A stretch of DNA of 64,000 bases from Bacillus sp. PK3_68 (lineage in GTDB: Bacteria; Bacillota; Bacilli; Bacillales; Domibacillaceae), in the NCBI RefSeq assembly GCF_003600835.1, contig NZ_NQYC01000002.1, forward strand, positions 190,001 to 254,000, given 5' to 3'. How positions within the stretch are numbered: the first letter of the stretch is position 1; each line of letters starts with the position of its first letter. The translations under genes were made by a program, and so were the position numbers. Positions 35,718-44,812 of the stretch are shown piece by piece. The notes beneath the pieces were generated by a model. That model was not told the DNA's origin. It worked only from the letters and a program-made list of their open reading frames with translations, and did not search any database.

Positions 35718-36929
35718 TTAATGTCCCAATGAAACTTTCTTTAGTTTCGCCATATTAGTTGAACTGTTGGCAAAAAAAGCAGAAATAAACATTTTTCCAA
35801 TGATTAGCATAGACCTTTCATCCACATCAAACTTTGGATGATGATGCGGATACTCTGCATTTATATCGGCATTCCTTCCCCCTACCCAGAAGAATGTTCC
35901 GGGTACCTTTTGCAAATAATACGCGAAATCTTCCATTCCCATATGAGGTGTCATTTCTTTGACATTCTCCTCACCAATCAGTACCTTGGCAATTTCTTGC
36001 ACTCTTCTCGTTTCAGCGGGATGATTCCAAACAGCTGGATAGCCTCTTTCATAAGAATATTTTTCAGTAGCTCCAGCTCCTTCACATGTCGATTTGGCTA
36101 TTTGTCCGATCGATTCCTCAATCAAATCACGAACACCTTCATCGAATGTTCGAACAGTTCCTTTAATTTTTGCTGTGTTAGCGATTACATTGTAAGCATC
36201 ACCGCTGACAAATGAGCCAACAGTTACAACAGCAGGCTTGAGCGGGTCCACACGCCTGCTTACTATTTGCTGAAGATTTAGGACAAGCTGGCTGCCTACT
36301 ACGAGAGAATCAACTGTTAATTCTGGTGTGGCTCCATGTCCTCCTACTCCATAAATATCGATTTCAAACCTATCACCGGCAGCCATTAAATACCCTTCTT
36401 TTAAACCTATTGTTCCATAGGGAAGGTGAGAAGCGACATGAGCTCCGTAAATCATATCCACTCCATCAAGACAGCCATCCTCAATCATGGACTTGGCCCC
36501 TCCTGGAATTACTTCTTCTGCAAATTGATGAATAAACACAATATTTCCTTCAAGCTCATCCTTTACCTCACTCATTACCTTGGCTACTCCAAGTAAAGCT
36601 GCCGTATGAATATCATGACCGCAAGCATGCATAACTCCCGGGATACGAGACTTATACTCTACTTCTTTTTCGTCCTGAATAGGCAGGGCATCAAAATCAG
36701 CGCGGAAAGCTACTGTTTTTCCGGGCTTTCCTCCCCTTAGCGTTGCTAGAACCCCTCTGCCACCGACTCCTGTTTTCACTTCTAATCCTAAGTTCGTTAA
36801 AAAGTCAGCAATTTTTTTCGGCGTCTCTTCCTCTTTAAAAGAAAGTTCCGGGTACATATGCAGGTTTCTACGAAATTCAACTAACTTAGGGTATAAATTT
36901 TCTAATCTGTTAAATAGATGTTCAATCAT
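35718..36929 (-). CDS. M20 family amidohydrolase
   Basis: 403 residues of the M20D (HipO/IlvE-like carboxypeptidase) type: RRNLHMYPELSFKEEET, HACGHDIHTAALLG (metal His and Asp), FAEEVIPGGAKSMI (catalytic Glu), GAHVASHLPYG and the C-terminal HHPKFDVDE metal His. These enzymes hydrolyse N-acyl-amino acids or gamma-glutamyl/p-aminobenzoyl conjugates. It lies 37 bp behind the symporter gene and directly ahead of the M42 peptidase. With malonate decarboxylase upstream, an N-malonyl or similar conjugate is a possible substrate; this is inference. Confidence 0.92.
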   Translation of the reverse strand: MIEHLFNRLENLYPKLVEFRRNLHMYPELSFKEEETPKKIADFLTNLGLEVKTGVGGRGVLATLRGGKPGKTVAFRADFDALPIQDEKEVEYKSRIPGVMHACGHDIHTAALLGVAKVMSEVKDELEGNIVFIHQFAEEVIPGGAKSMIEDGCLDGVDMIYGAHVASHLPYGTIGLKEGYLMAAGDRFEIDIYGVGGHGATPELTVDSLVVGSQLVLNLQQIVSRRVDPLKPAVVTVGSFVSGDAYNVIANTAKIKGTVRTFDEGVRDLIEESIGQIAKSTCEGAGATEKYSYERGYPAVWNHPAETRRVQEIAKVLIGEENVKEMTPHMGMEDFAYYLQKVPGTFFWVGGRNADINAEYPHHHPKFDVDERSMLIIGKMFISAFFANSSTNMAKLKKVSLGH

Positions 36930-36966
36930 AATGACACCTCTTCTACTTAGAATATTTTGATAGAAA

Positions 36967-38445
36967 TTACACCGTTTGAGATTTTTTCACATTTGTTGAT
37001 ACAGATACTTGTTTAGTAAATAAACTAACAGCCAGCATAATAATAATGTTTATACTTAAAGCGATGATTCCTACGTTTAAATCTTTTGCTACATTTGGCA
37101 GCGAAGGAAATAAAGTCCCCACAGTAGCATTTGTCACAGTCATATAAGCTACAGTGATGACACCTGCTATCATTCCTGCTGCAGCACCTTGTTTTGTAAC
37201 AAAGTTATTTTTCATCAAACCGAAAATGATTGGCGGAAATAATTGTGTGATGAAGCTATAGGCCATGAGGAGAAGCATTACGATCGAGTTTCCGCCATTG
37301 AATGTGAAGTAAACAGAGATGAGTGAAATAATAGGGACTAACAATTTGGCAATTGTTGAAATTTGTTTGTCCGAAGCTTCCGGAGCAAATACTTTATATA
37401 CATTCTTGGACAGTGACACGGAAGCGGTCATCAGCAGCATGGAGCCCGGAACTAAAGCAGTCAATAAACCTGCGGCGCCAATAACTCCGACAAACCAAGG
37501 ATCAAATGTTTGCAATGCAATACGCAGCAAAGCGAGATCAGTGTTGGACCCCTGTAAACCAGGTACGATCTTAATTGCTGCAAATCCAACAAAAAAGATA
37601 AATAATAACATCAGTGTATACAGGGGAGTAATAACCGCATTTTTACGGATGGCTTTTGGACTTGATGCCGAATATGTAGCAACGAACAAATGTGGCCACA
37701 TTAAGCCGCCGACACTCGTCATCAAAACAGTTGAAATAAACCAGGAAATACTCAACCCTGAATCCGGTAACTTGAGAAAATCGGGATTTGATGTATGAAT
37801 CTCTCTAAACATAGGCTCTATTCCGCCATAATAGTGAAAAGGGATGTATAGCCCCATAAATACGACAACACCAAAGATTAAAATGTCTTTAATTATAGCC
37901 GTCCATGCAGAACCATGTATGCCTGAAATCATTACGTAAACCGTTACAGATACTGCTCCGATCCAAATTGCAACAGCAGGAGAGATTAAACCATAAGAAG
38001 CTTCGGAAACAATGATACCCAATCCTTTTAACTGAAGGACAATATAAGGGATCATGGACACGACGCCGATAAGAGCGGCGAGAGTTCCTAAATACGGGCT
38101 TTTATACTTACTGGCAAAGAAATCAGATTGAGAGACTAGCCTGTTGTCTTTTGCATACTTCCATATACCAGGATAAAACCAATAAAAGAAACAGTAGGTC
38201 AGACACAAATAAGCGATAATATAAAGAGCAGGTCCACCTTTTCCGTAAGCCCATGAACTTGCGCCAAGAAAGGTAAAGGTTGTAAATGATTCTCCTGCCA
38301 TTAACAGAAAAACAAGTATTGTTCCAAATCCTCTTCCGCCAACAGTCCATTGTTCAAGGTCCATATCTTTTCCTTGTCTAGCCCGTATTCCGATATAAAT
38401 GATTAATAACAGAAAACCAAAAAGCACAAAGAGCGAAGCATTCAT
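36967..38445 (-). CDS. sodium:solute symporter (SSS) family transporter
   Basis: 492 residues with about 13 transmembrane helices and SSS core motifs (WTVGGRGFGTILVFLLMAGE at the N-terminus, GLLTALVPGSMLLMTASVSLSKNVYK in helix 8/9). It overlaps the DUF3311 gene by 4 bp, the pairing seen for YhjB-YhjC in Bacillus subtilis. It stands between mdcG and the amidohydrolase gene, and the cluster contains no MdcF or MadLM/MdcLM malonate carrier, so this symporter is the best candidate for sodium-driven uptake of malonate or a malonyl conjugate. Confidence 0.9.
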   Translation of the reverse strand: MNASLFVLFGFLLLIIYIGIRARQGKDMDLEQWTVGGRGFGTILVFLLMAGESFTTFTFLGASSWAYGKGGPALYIIAYLCLTYCFFYWFYPGIWKYAKDNRLVSQSDFFASKYKSPYLGTLAALIGVVSMIPYIVLQLKGLGIIVSEASYGLISPAVAIWIGAVSVTVYVMISGIHGSAWTAIIKDILIFGVVVFMGLYIPFHYYGGIEPMFREIHTSNPDFLKLPDSGLSISWFISTVLMTSVGGLMWPHLFVATYSASSPKAIRKNAVITPLYTLMLLFIFFVGFAAIKIVPGLQGSNTDLALLRIALQTFDPWFVGVIGAAGLLTALVPGSMLLMTASVSLSKNVYKVFAPEASDKQISTIAKLLVPIISLISVYFTFNGGNSIVMLLLMAYSFITQLFPPIIFGLMKNNFVTKQGAAAGMIAGVITVAYMTVTNATVGTLFPSLPNVAKDLNVGIIALSINIIIMLAVSLFTKQVSVSTNVKKSQTV

Positions 38446-38645
38446 TCTAACTCACCATCCTCTTGATTAGCAGGATCAATTTTAAAAACAATAGCCATAA
38501 TAGCTGAGGTTAATATGACCCATAAAACGGTCCAAAATACGATAAATGGCATCCCAAGTACAAACGGTTCGACTCGATTAACGAATGGCAGAGAGAAAAG
38601 CATTCCAACAAAAGGAATCATAGTTAAAAAGTGAATAAACTTCAT
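38442..38645 (-). CDS. DUF3311 small membrane protein, partner of the SSS transporter
   Basis: 67 residues with two transmembrane helices (IHFLTMIPFVGMLFSLPFVNRVEPFVLGMPFIVFWTVLWVI region) and a polar tail. DUF3311 proteins are nearly always encoded directly before an SSS symporter and probably act as a small subunit. The 4-bp overlap with the symporter gene supports coupling. AGGGGAGGTAC lies ahead of the ATG. Confidence 0.88.
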   Translation of the reverse strand: MKFIHFLTMIPFVGMLFSLPFVNRVEPFVLGMPFIVFWTVLWVILTSAIMAIVFKIDPANQEDGELE

Positions 38646-38698
38646 TTTGTACCTCCCCTTTACACATTTTTTAAAATGGCTGTTCTTGAGATGCTCTT

Positions 38699-39322
38699 TT
38701 ATTTTTTCAGCGCCGGTATATAAAACGTCTTTAATAGCGGACCGTCCATCGTACGAAACAAAATAGCTTTCCCTTCCGACATGATATATTCACTGAGCGA
38801 AAAAGCTCCATCAACTGTTTCCACCTGAACATCCAGCCGAGCTGGTATTCTCTCCAACTCTTGTTTCATCTCTTTAGCAATCTCGATTGTTAACCCCGCC
38901 GGCGAGCGAATCACGATATCAATATCACTGTTCTTTGTGACCGTTTCTTTCCCGCTTGCGAGTTCAAAACCGACACTTCCCGTCGGCCCCCACGGATAAG
39001 GATATTTTTTTAACAAGTCACTAACCTGTTCTAAACGATGGAAGATCTCCTTTGATCTTTCACGCCATCCTCTTTCATCAGCCAGCTGTTCCGGCGTAAT
39101 TCGCTCCGCTATGTGCTCAATGGGCAAAAAAGCCGCAAATCGCTCATTTCTTTTGGAGCCTCTAACACCGACAGCGACGAATCCCTCAGGAGCCCTTGCT
39201 CGCCGCACAACAACATAAGGGGCATTCGTTAAGGAAACTGTTACCCATCCAGGCATAGAGGAATAGCTGATCAACTCCTTTATAGTTCTTATTTTTAATA
39301 AATCATGCGGGTTTAACTCCAT
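38699..39322 (-). CDS. mdcG: malonate decarboxylase holo-ACP synthase (MdcG)
   Basis: 207 residues. MdcG transfers 2'-(5''-triphosphoribosyl)-3'-dephospho-CoA onto the serine of the acyl carrier subunit MdcC. Visible nucleotidyltransferase features are GPTGSVGFELASGKETVTKNSDIDIVIR, with the paired Asp (DIDI) that binds magnesium. It overlaps mdcDE by 10 bp. The N-terminus (LNPHDLLKI) and length match the family. Confidence 0.93.
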   Translation of the reverse strand: MELNPHDLLKIRTIKELISYSSMPGWVTVSLTNAPYVVVRRARAPEGFVAVGVRGSKRNERFAAFLPIEHIAERITPEQLADERGWRERSKEIFHRLEQVSDLLKKYPYPWGPTGSVGFELASGKETVTKNSDIDIVIRSPAGLTIEIAKEMKQELERIPARLDVQVETVDGAFSLSEYIMSEGKAILFRTMDGPLLKTFYIPALKK

Positions 39323-41004
39323 TGTTCATTCAGCTTCCTTCTAACCAGGATAGATGCAGGCCGGCCAACTGTTCTTGCATAAGACGACGATAAACGAACG
39401 CTTAAATCTGTCGAGCCGTTCATCTGGACATCCTCAACCGCGCGCTGAATTTCCATATATATCACATCGCGGTCTTTTTCCCCTGGAGCATCAGCTTCCA
39501 CTCCATCAACTACTGAAAATAAAGCACCAAGCTTTTCAAAAGAATCAATATCATAAGCCATCGCTGGCACTTTTTTTGTAGCTTTTTCTAACTCATCTAA
39601 ACTTCGCTGTGTAATGCGGGCCGCTGATTGTTTAGACATAACATGCACATTTACCTTTGGATCATGCAGCGCAATTAACCGGTTCGCCTGCATTCCATGT
39701 GCTAAAAAGGCACCGGAAATGGCCTTGCCTGGAATGAATGAAATAACTGGATGACCGGCTAACCTTGCGGATGCATATGCATCAACAGCCGCCGCACACG
39801 CTTGATGAATACCAAGCATTTCTTCATGATATCCGTATGCCTGGCTTGGTACATCTACAATGGCCACGATCACACGTTTTTCATCTTCTTGGTCCAATTC
39901 AATGGCTTCACGAACAAATTTCGCAATGGACCAACCCTCTTCTAAACCAACCTCTCCTCTTCGAGACCTCGGAAAACGGTTATGGGTATCTGGAACAACT
40001 GCAATATAGCGTACTTTCTTATCCCCTATCATACTATCAGCGACACGAACAGAAGGAATATCACTGATTTCTTCAGCATCCCCTCGCAGTAAATCAAACC
40101 ATGTCTTTCCTCGGCTTGTTGATTTATAGCTATCTAGAACAACCTCTGCTTCATCCTGAACTGCTTTTTCCGAGCGGCTCCATAACTCTCGTACTTCTTC
40201 GGATGACAAGCGTTGCAATGGATTAACCAGCCACAAAAATGTTTGATACCGCTCTACTTGTTCCGTTCGCGGATAGAGCGTAATCTCTCCTTTTATAACG
40301 GAAGTAACAGCCTCCTTGATAGCTTCTACATCATCCTCGGCTAACATATCTGCAAACCCTGAAGCTGTCCGTTGCTCTCCACCAACCGTTCTCCAGATGA
40401 GCTGCCGGTCTTGTGAATCAAATTCACGGATGCCCGCCTCCTGCTCAATCACTTCTGGTCCATTTAGCCCCAGCCGGCCTTCCCGCGTCATAATAAGTGC
40501 GCTGCAAAGCCCTGCTGTAATGGACATGCCGCCAAACGCACCAATTTTTCCAGGTATGACTCCGATAACAGGTACGTAACGACGAAGAGCCACAATAGCC
40601 GCACCAATTTCTGCGATAGCCAATAGGCCATAATTTGCTTCTTGCAGTCTTACTCCCCCCGTATCAAATACGAAAATAGGAACCGTCATAACCCCTGCTT
40701 CGCAGTCTATTAACGCCCTTTCAAGTGCGCCGGCAATTTTTGCTCCCGATATTTCGCCTATTCCCCCGCCTTGAAAATCTCCCTCCATTGAAATGACAAC
40801 CGCTGGCTGGGTGTTCAATGTTCCTTTCGCTACAGTAACTCCGTCATCGCTTTGCGGTACAATTCCCTGAGTCTCCAGATGGGGAGATTCAAAGCCATCG
40901 AATGGGCCAAGTAATTCTTTATACGACCCGCTGTCTAACAGTTCTATTGCCCGTTCACGTCCATTACACTCTGTAAAACTAGCTCTTAACGCTTTCATCA
41001 ACAC
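39313..41004 (-). CDS. mdcDE: biotin-independent malonate decarboxylase, fused beta and gamma subunits
   Basis: 563 residues. The first about 280 residues are MdcD-like (carboxyltransferase beta: SMEGDFQGGGIGEISGAKIAGALERAL and GGMSITAGLCSALIMTREGRLG crotonase oxyanion region). The rest is MdcE-like (gamma: VDVPSQAYGYHEEMLGIHQACAAAVDAYASAR, AISGAFLAHGMQANRLIAL). In Klebsiella and Pseudomonas these are two proteins; here a single open frame carries both. It decarboxylates malonyl-S-MdcC to acetyl-S-MdcC plus CO2. The GTG/ATG start lies in the end of mdcC, behind GGAGGTGAG. Confidence 0.95.
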   Translation of the reverse strand: MLMKALRASFTECNGRERAIELLDSGSYKELLGPFDGFESPHLETQGIVPQSDDGVTVAKGTLNTQPAVVISMEGDFQGGGIGEISGAKIAGALERALIDCEAGVMTVPIFVFDTGGVRLQEANYGLLAIAEIGAAIVALRRYVPVIGVIPGKIGAFGGMSITAGLCSALIMTREGRLGLNGPEVIEQEAGIREFDSQDRQLIWRTVGGEQRTASGFADMLAEDDVEAIKEAVTSVIKGEITLYPRTEQVERYQTFLWLVNPLQRLSSEEVRELWSRSEKAVQDEAEVVLDSYKSTSRGKTWFDLLRGDAEEISDIPSVRVADSMIGDKKVRYIAVVPDTHNRFPRSRRGEVGLEEGWSIAKFVREAIELDQEDEKRVIVAIVDVPSQAYGYHEEMLGIHQACAAAVDAYASARLAGHPVISFIPGKAISGAFLAHGMQANRLIALHDPKVNVHVMSKQSAARITQRSLDELEKATKKVPAMAYDIDSFEKLGALFSVVDGVEADAPGEKDRDVIYMEIQRAVEDVQMNGSTDLSVRLSSSYARTVGRPASILVRRKLNEQWS

Positions 41005-41305
41005 CGCTCACCTCCAATGCTTGCGCTAAGCGTATCGTCACTACTCCCGGTGTTGCGCCAAAATCATTGATTTTTACTTTCGCAGCAACATCATGCTGGG
41101 CAAAAAAGCGCCTGATAACCGCATCCCAAGTGCCTTTGAATCCTGTAATGCCTGTACGAATAGTTATTTCAGTTTGAAAATTGCTGCAGGGCTCCATTAA
41201 AATTTCTAGATCCCCCGACCCGACGACCCCTACATGAGCCCGCCGACTAATTGTTTTTGTGGCAGGAAATGTATATGTGATTCTCTCCAAATGAAGCACC
41301 TCCAT
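40979..41305 (-). CDS. mdcC: malonate decarboxylase acyl carrier protein, delta subunit (MdcC)
   Basis: 108 residues. The prosthetic-group serine is Ser30 in VGVVGSGDLEILMEP, the MdcC signature. The protein carries the dephospho-CoA-type arm on which malonyl and acetyl groups are exchanged. It abuts mdcB with no gap and overlaps mdcDE by 26 bp. Confidence 0.95.
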   Translation of the reverse strand: MEVLHLERITYTFPATKTISRRAHVGVVGSGDLEILMEPCSNFQTEITIRTGITGFKGTWDAVIRRFFAQHDVAAKVKINDFGATPGVVTIRLAQALEVSGVDESVKS

Positions 41306-42184
41306 TTAATACGCAGATTCATATTCTTTTTGGACAAAATAAGCCGCTTCTTCCGCCTGCATTTTATCCAAGAAAAGTGTCGCCGCCAGCAAGTCAGCGC
41401 TCCCGCCCGGTGAAATATTGCGGCTCGTAAACTCTTCATCTAGTTGTTTCAGCTGTTCAAGTTTTTTATTCTTTAGCCATACATTTGCCTGTACTTTAGC
41501 AAATATTAGCGACTCTGCTCCTCCCCTGTGCAAAATACATGTATCATCCAAATGGGCAATCAATGATAGAAGTACGCTTAACCGAGCCGCTTCTTCTGTC
41601 ATTCCGCTTTCTCGTGCCCACTTTAACATCGGCAGCGAAACCTGCATAATATGTGGAAAACTTTGCTGTGCTTCTCCTCTTGCTCCTTCTACACCATATT
41701 TAATTTTGACTCTGTCGCCGTTAGTGGGGACAATGGGACAAAACCTATCCGAAAAACGTGCTGTTTCACCCGCCTTTGAAACAACTTCTTCTATTGTATA
41801 AGTGCCTTTTCCCATCGCAGCCGCTGAAACAAGTAGACCGAGCGCCCAAATTGCACCTTTATGTGTATTGGCACCGCTGGTTGCTTCATACATTCTTTTT
41901 TCACCTTCACGGCCGATCAAAGCAATTTTTTCCCGCAGAGACTGTGAAGGGGTGAGTCCATAGCTGGCGTCTGCCATTTCTATAAACGTTTCTTTCAGTG
42001 ATCTCGCTGATTTTCTCATTAAGTGAATCGTTAGATCGTTATGAGCGCCGGTGTTAGCTTGATCTACAAGCCCAGGTTTCGGTGTAAGCTCTGCTTCTTC
42101 TATTAAAGAGCGCACAGCTGCTTCGGCAACAAAGTAGCTAAAAGAATATTTTCTACTGTTCACTTCATTCCTCCTATTTACCAA
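41306..42184 (-). CDS. mdcB: triphosphoribosyl-dephospho-CoA synthase (MdcB)
   Basis: 292 residues of the CitG/MdcB family: EAELTPKPGLVDQANTGAHNDLTIHLM (substrate loop), SGANTHKGAIWALGLL and SLIAHLDDTCILHRGG are the family blocks. It makes the prosthetic group precursor from dephospho-CoA and ATP for MdcG. It overlaps the mdcA end by 7 bp. Confidence 0.95.
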   Translation of the reverse strand: MVNRRNEVNSRKYSFSYFVAEAAVRSLIEEAELTPKPGLVDQANTGAHNDLTIHLMRKSARSLKETFIEMADASYGLTPSQSLREKIALIGREGEKRMYEATSGANTHKGAIWALGLLVSAAAMGKGTYTIEEVVSKAGETARFSDRFCPIVPTNGDRVKIKYGVEGARGEAQQSFPHIMQVSLPMLKWARESGMTEEAARLSVLLSLIAHLDDTCILHRGGAESLIFAKVQANVWLKNKKLEQLKQLDEEFTSRNISPGGSADLLAATLFLDKMQAEEAAYFVQKEYESAY

Positions 42185-43734
42185 CTTTTGAACTTTGCCG
42201 GCGGCTTATATAATCCGTCTGACCACTCGACAATCTCTTCAATGCTTTTTGCTGCAAGCAATGATCGCTTAGCGTCTGTCCGGCGAATGTTTAAATCTTC
42301 AGGAAGAGCAATTAACCCTTCTTGGCGTAACTCATCTGTTTTTTTGGAATCATGCGTTAATCCTACTGGTGTAACACCAGCTACCGCTGCAATGGCCTGT
42401 CTTCGTTTTTCCAAGCTATCCGCTTTATATAAGTAAGCAATTCCCTCTTCCGTCACAACGTGTGTTACATCACCACCGTAAATCATGACCGGTGCGGTTG
42501 CGAGACCAGTGTCTTTTTTTACGTCAATTGAATCGAGCGACTCTACGAAAACTGGCTTGTTCCCTGCTTGAAATGTTTCCACAACCTGCACAACAAGCTT
42601 TTTTCCGCGTGCTAGCGGATCATCAGATGTCATCATATTTAACCATGCTGGGGTTGAATGCCGTCTTCCACCGGGATCATGTCCCATATTCGGTGCCCCT
42701 CCAAAGCCTGCCAGCCGCCCCCGTGTAACAGTAGAAGAGTTTCCATCCTGATCTATTTGTAGTGTGGAGCCGATAAATAAATCAACAGCATATTGCCCAG
42801 CCATTTGTGAAAGAGTACGATTCGATCGTAGACTACCATCAGGTCCAGTAAAAAAGACGTCGCGACGAGCGGCAACATATTTTTCCATGCCTATTTCTCC
42901 ACCAAAACAATGAATGCTGTCAACCCAGCCACTTTCAATAGCTGGAATCATTGTTGGATGGGGGTTCAATGCCCAGTTCTTGCAGATCTTCCCTTTTAAT
43001 CCAAGTGATTCTGCATAGGTTGGTAATAGCAATTCGATTGCGGCCGTGTTATAACCGATCCCATGATTCAATGACTGTACCCCATGCTTCTCATAAATAC
43101 CGCGAATCACCATCATTGCCTGCAGGATTTGAATATCTGTAATATGACGCGGATCGCGTGTGAATAACGGCTCAAGTTCATACGGTTCTTTGGCGACAAC
43201 AATAAAATCGATCCAAGAGCCTGGAACATCTACACGCGGCAATTCATCAACCAGTTCATTTACTTGTACAATAACAATCCCGTCACGAAATGCAGCTGCT
43301 TCGATTAATGTTGGGGTCTCCTCTGTATTTGGACCTGTATACAAGTTTCCGTGGCAATCAGCCTGATCAGCCGCTACTAGAGCGACTGATGGAATCAAAT
43401 CAATAAAAAGACGGCCATACAGTTCAATGTATGTATGAATTTCTCCCATCGTCAATTTGCCATCTTCAAGCATTTGCGCCATCCGAAGGCTTTGAGGCCC
43501 TGCATAGGCAAAATCAATTTTATTCGCAATCCCATGTTCAAAAAGATCAAGGTGTTCTGGTCTTGAAATACTAGAAATAATCATATGTAAATCAAACAAT
43601 CTGGTTGGGTTGGTCTGTGCAAGCGCTTTCGAAAGAAACGAAGCCTGCTTTTGGTTATTTCCCTCTAAAACAACGCGGTCACCAGGTCTGATCAACTTCT
43701 CCAACACGTCAACAATGCGATCTGTCGGGATCAC
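42178..43734 (-). CDS. mdcA: malonate decarboxylase alpha subunit (MdcA)
   Basis: 518 residues as sequenced, from GTG 43734. MdcA transfers the acyl carrier protein between acetate and malonate (acetyl-S-ACP:malonate ACP transferase), with MdcA blocks RPGDRVVLEGNNQKQASFL, YAGPQSLRMAQMLEDG and FGGAPNMGHDPGGRRHSTPAW. The family usually has a further 30 residues, and these are found upstream in another frame: ATG 43841 behind AAGGAGGATGGA reads MVKAMQQAVNKK, then after one added base in the T6 run 43806-43811 continues RSWIKRLEAKNKRVDSVKD into the body. The real gene is therefore most likely 42178-43841 with a one-base error or mutation. Confidence 0.95.
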   Translation of the reverse strand: MIPTDRIVDVLEKLIRPGDRVVLEGNNQKQASFLSKALAQTNPTRLFDLHMIISSISRPEHLDLFEHGIANKIDFAYAGPQSLRMAQMLEDGKLTMGEIHTYIELYGRLFIDLIPSVALVAADQADCHGNLYTGPNTEETPTLIEAAAFRDGIVIVQVNELVDELPRVDVPGSWIDFIVVAKEPYELEPLFTRDPRHITDIQILQAMMVIRGIYEKHGVQSLNHGIGYNTAAIELLLPTYAESLGLKGKICKNWALNPHPTMIPAIESGWVDSIHCFGGEIGMEKYVAARRDVFFTGPDGSLRSNRTLSQMAGQYAVDLFIGSTLQIDQDGNSSTVTRGRLAGFGGAPNMGHDPGGRRHSTPAWLNMMTSDDPLARGKKLVVQVVETFQAGNKPVFVESLDSIDVKKDTGLATAPVMIYGGDVTHVVTEEGIAYLYKADSLEKRRQAIAAVAGVTPVGLTHDSKKTDELRQEGLIALPEDLNIRRTDAKRSLLAAKSIEEIVEWSDGLYKPPAKFKSW

Positions 43735-43852
43735 TATTCCATTAACAAGATCCTTAACACTGTCAACACGCTTATTCTTCGCTTCAAGTCTTTTTATCCA
43801 AGATCTTTTTTATTTACTGCCTGCTGCATCGCTTTCACCATTCCATCCTCCT

Positions 43853-44791
43853 TTATTTTGACGTTTTGTGTTGGGCTATAAATAGACAATCATCAAACCC
43901 ATTCTCCTCCATCGACATTACTCTCGCATCCGGAAAGGCTTTTACGGCTAATCGAGACAATACATTACCAGGAAACATTTCGATAAATAGCCTAGTTCCT
44001 TTTTCGTAAAGAACAGAAGAAGCATCGTGCCACCTAACAGCTGAAGAAACACTTTCTGCGAGATCTAGTCGAATGTCGACCGAATTATACAGTAAACGTG
44101 CAGTTCGATTACCTACATAAGGAATAACCGGACGATGAAATTCAATATTTTGAAGTGCTTTAGTTAGCGCATCTGAAACAGGGGCTAAGAGGGAGCAGTG
44201 AGAGGGCGTACGGACATTCAGCATTGAAGCGCAACGTGCTCCATTCTCTCCTGCTTCTTTCAACACTCTTTTTATCCCACATAATTCACCTGAAAGCGTC
44301 AGCTGATCCGGTGCATTTTGATTGGTAATAAAAACGGGGGATTTGTCATTTGAATAACGGTTAACGATCACCTGTAAATCGTGAACATCCATTCCCAGCA
44401 CGACCCCCATGCCGTAACCTGTAGGATAAGCCTGCTCCATTAACTCTCCTCGCAGTTTCACTATTTTCAAAGCATCTTCAAAATCAATTACACCTGCAGC
44501 AACGGCTGCTCCAAAACTACCAACGGAATGTCCCGCCACAAAATCCGGTTTTATCCCTTCCGCTTCAAATGCTTTAAAAGTAGCCACTCCAGCGATGAAG
44601 AGTGAAAGTTGTACCGCCTTTGTTGAAGCAAGAGATTCTGCTGTATGAAAATTGAATACGCTCTCATTAAGCAGGTTGCTTGCCAAATCTATCAATTCTT
44701 TCACAGCAGTGTGTGACGGCAACTCATTCATCATTCCCGGTTTTTGTGATCCTTGACCTGGGAACAAAAAAGCGGTCTTCAATATATTCAC
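43853..44791 (-). CDS. mdcH: malonate decarboxylase acyltransferase (MdcH)
   Basis: 312 residues of the FabD-like malonyl-CoA:ACP transacylase fold: FLFPGQGSQKPGMM, the nucleophile elbow GHSVGSFGAAVAAG, the Gln/His motifs NQNAPDQLTLSG and NVRTPSHCSLL. MdcH charges the activated MdcC with malonyl from malonyl-CoA at the start of the cycle. It is the first structural gene, 21 bp behind the GntR gene and just ahead of mdcA. Confidence 0.94.
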   Translation of the reverse strand: MNILKTAFLFPGQGSQKPGMMNELPSHTAVKELIDLASNLLNESVFNFHTAESLASTKAVQLSLFIAGVATFKAFEAEGIKPDFVAGHSVGSFGAAVAAGVIDFEDALKIVKLRGELMEQAYPTGYGMGVVLGMDVHDLQVIVNRYSNDKSPVFITNQNAPDQLTLSGELCGIKRVLKEAGENGARCASMLNVRTPSHCSLLAPVSDALTKALQNIEFHRPVIPYVGNRTARLLYNSVDIRLDLAESVSSAVRWHDASSVLYEKGTRLFIEMFPGNVLSRLAVKAFPDARVMSMEENGFDDCLFIAQHKTSK

Positions 44792-44812
44792 CTCTTCGCT
44801 TTGAACAATTGA

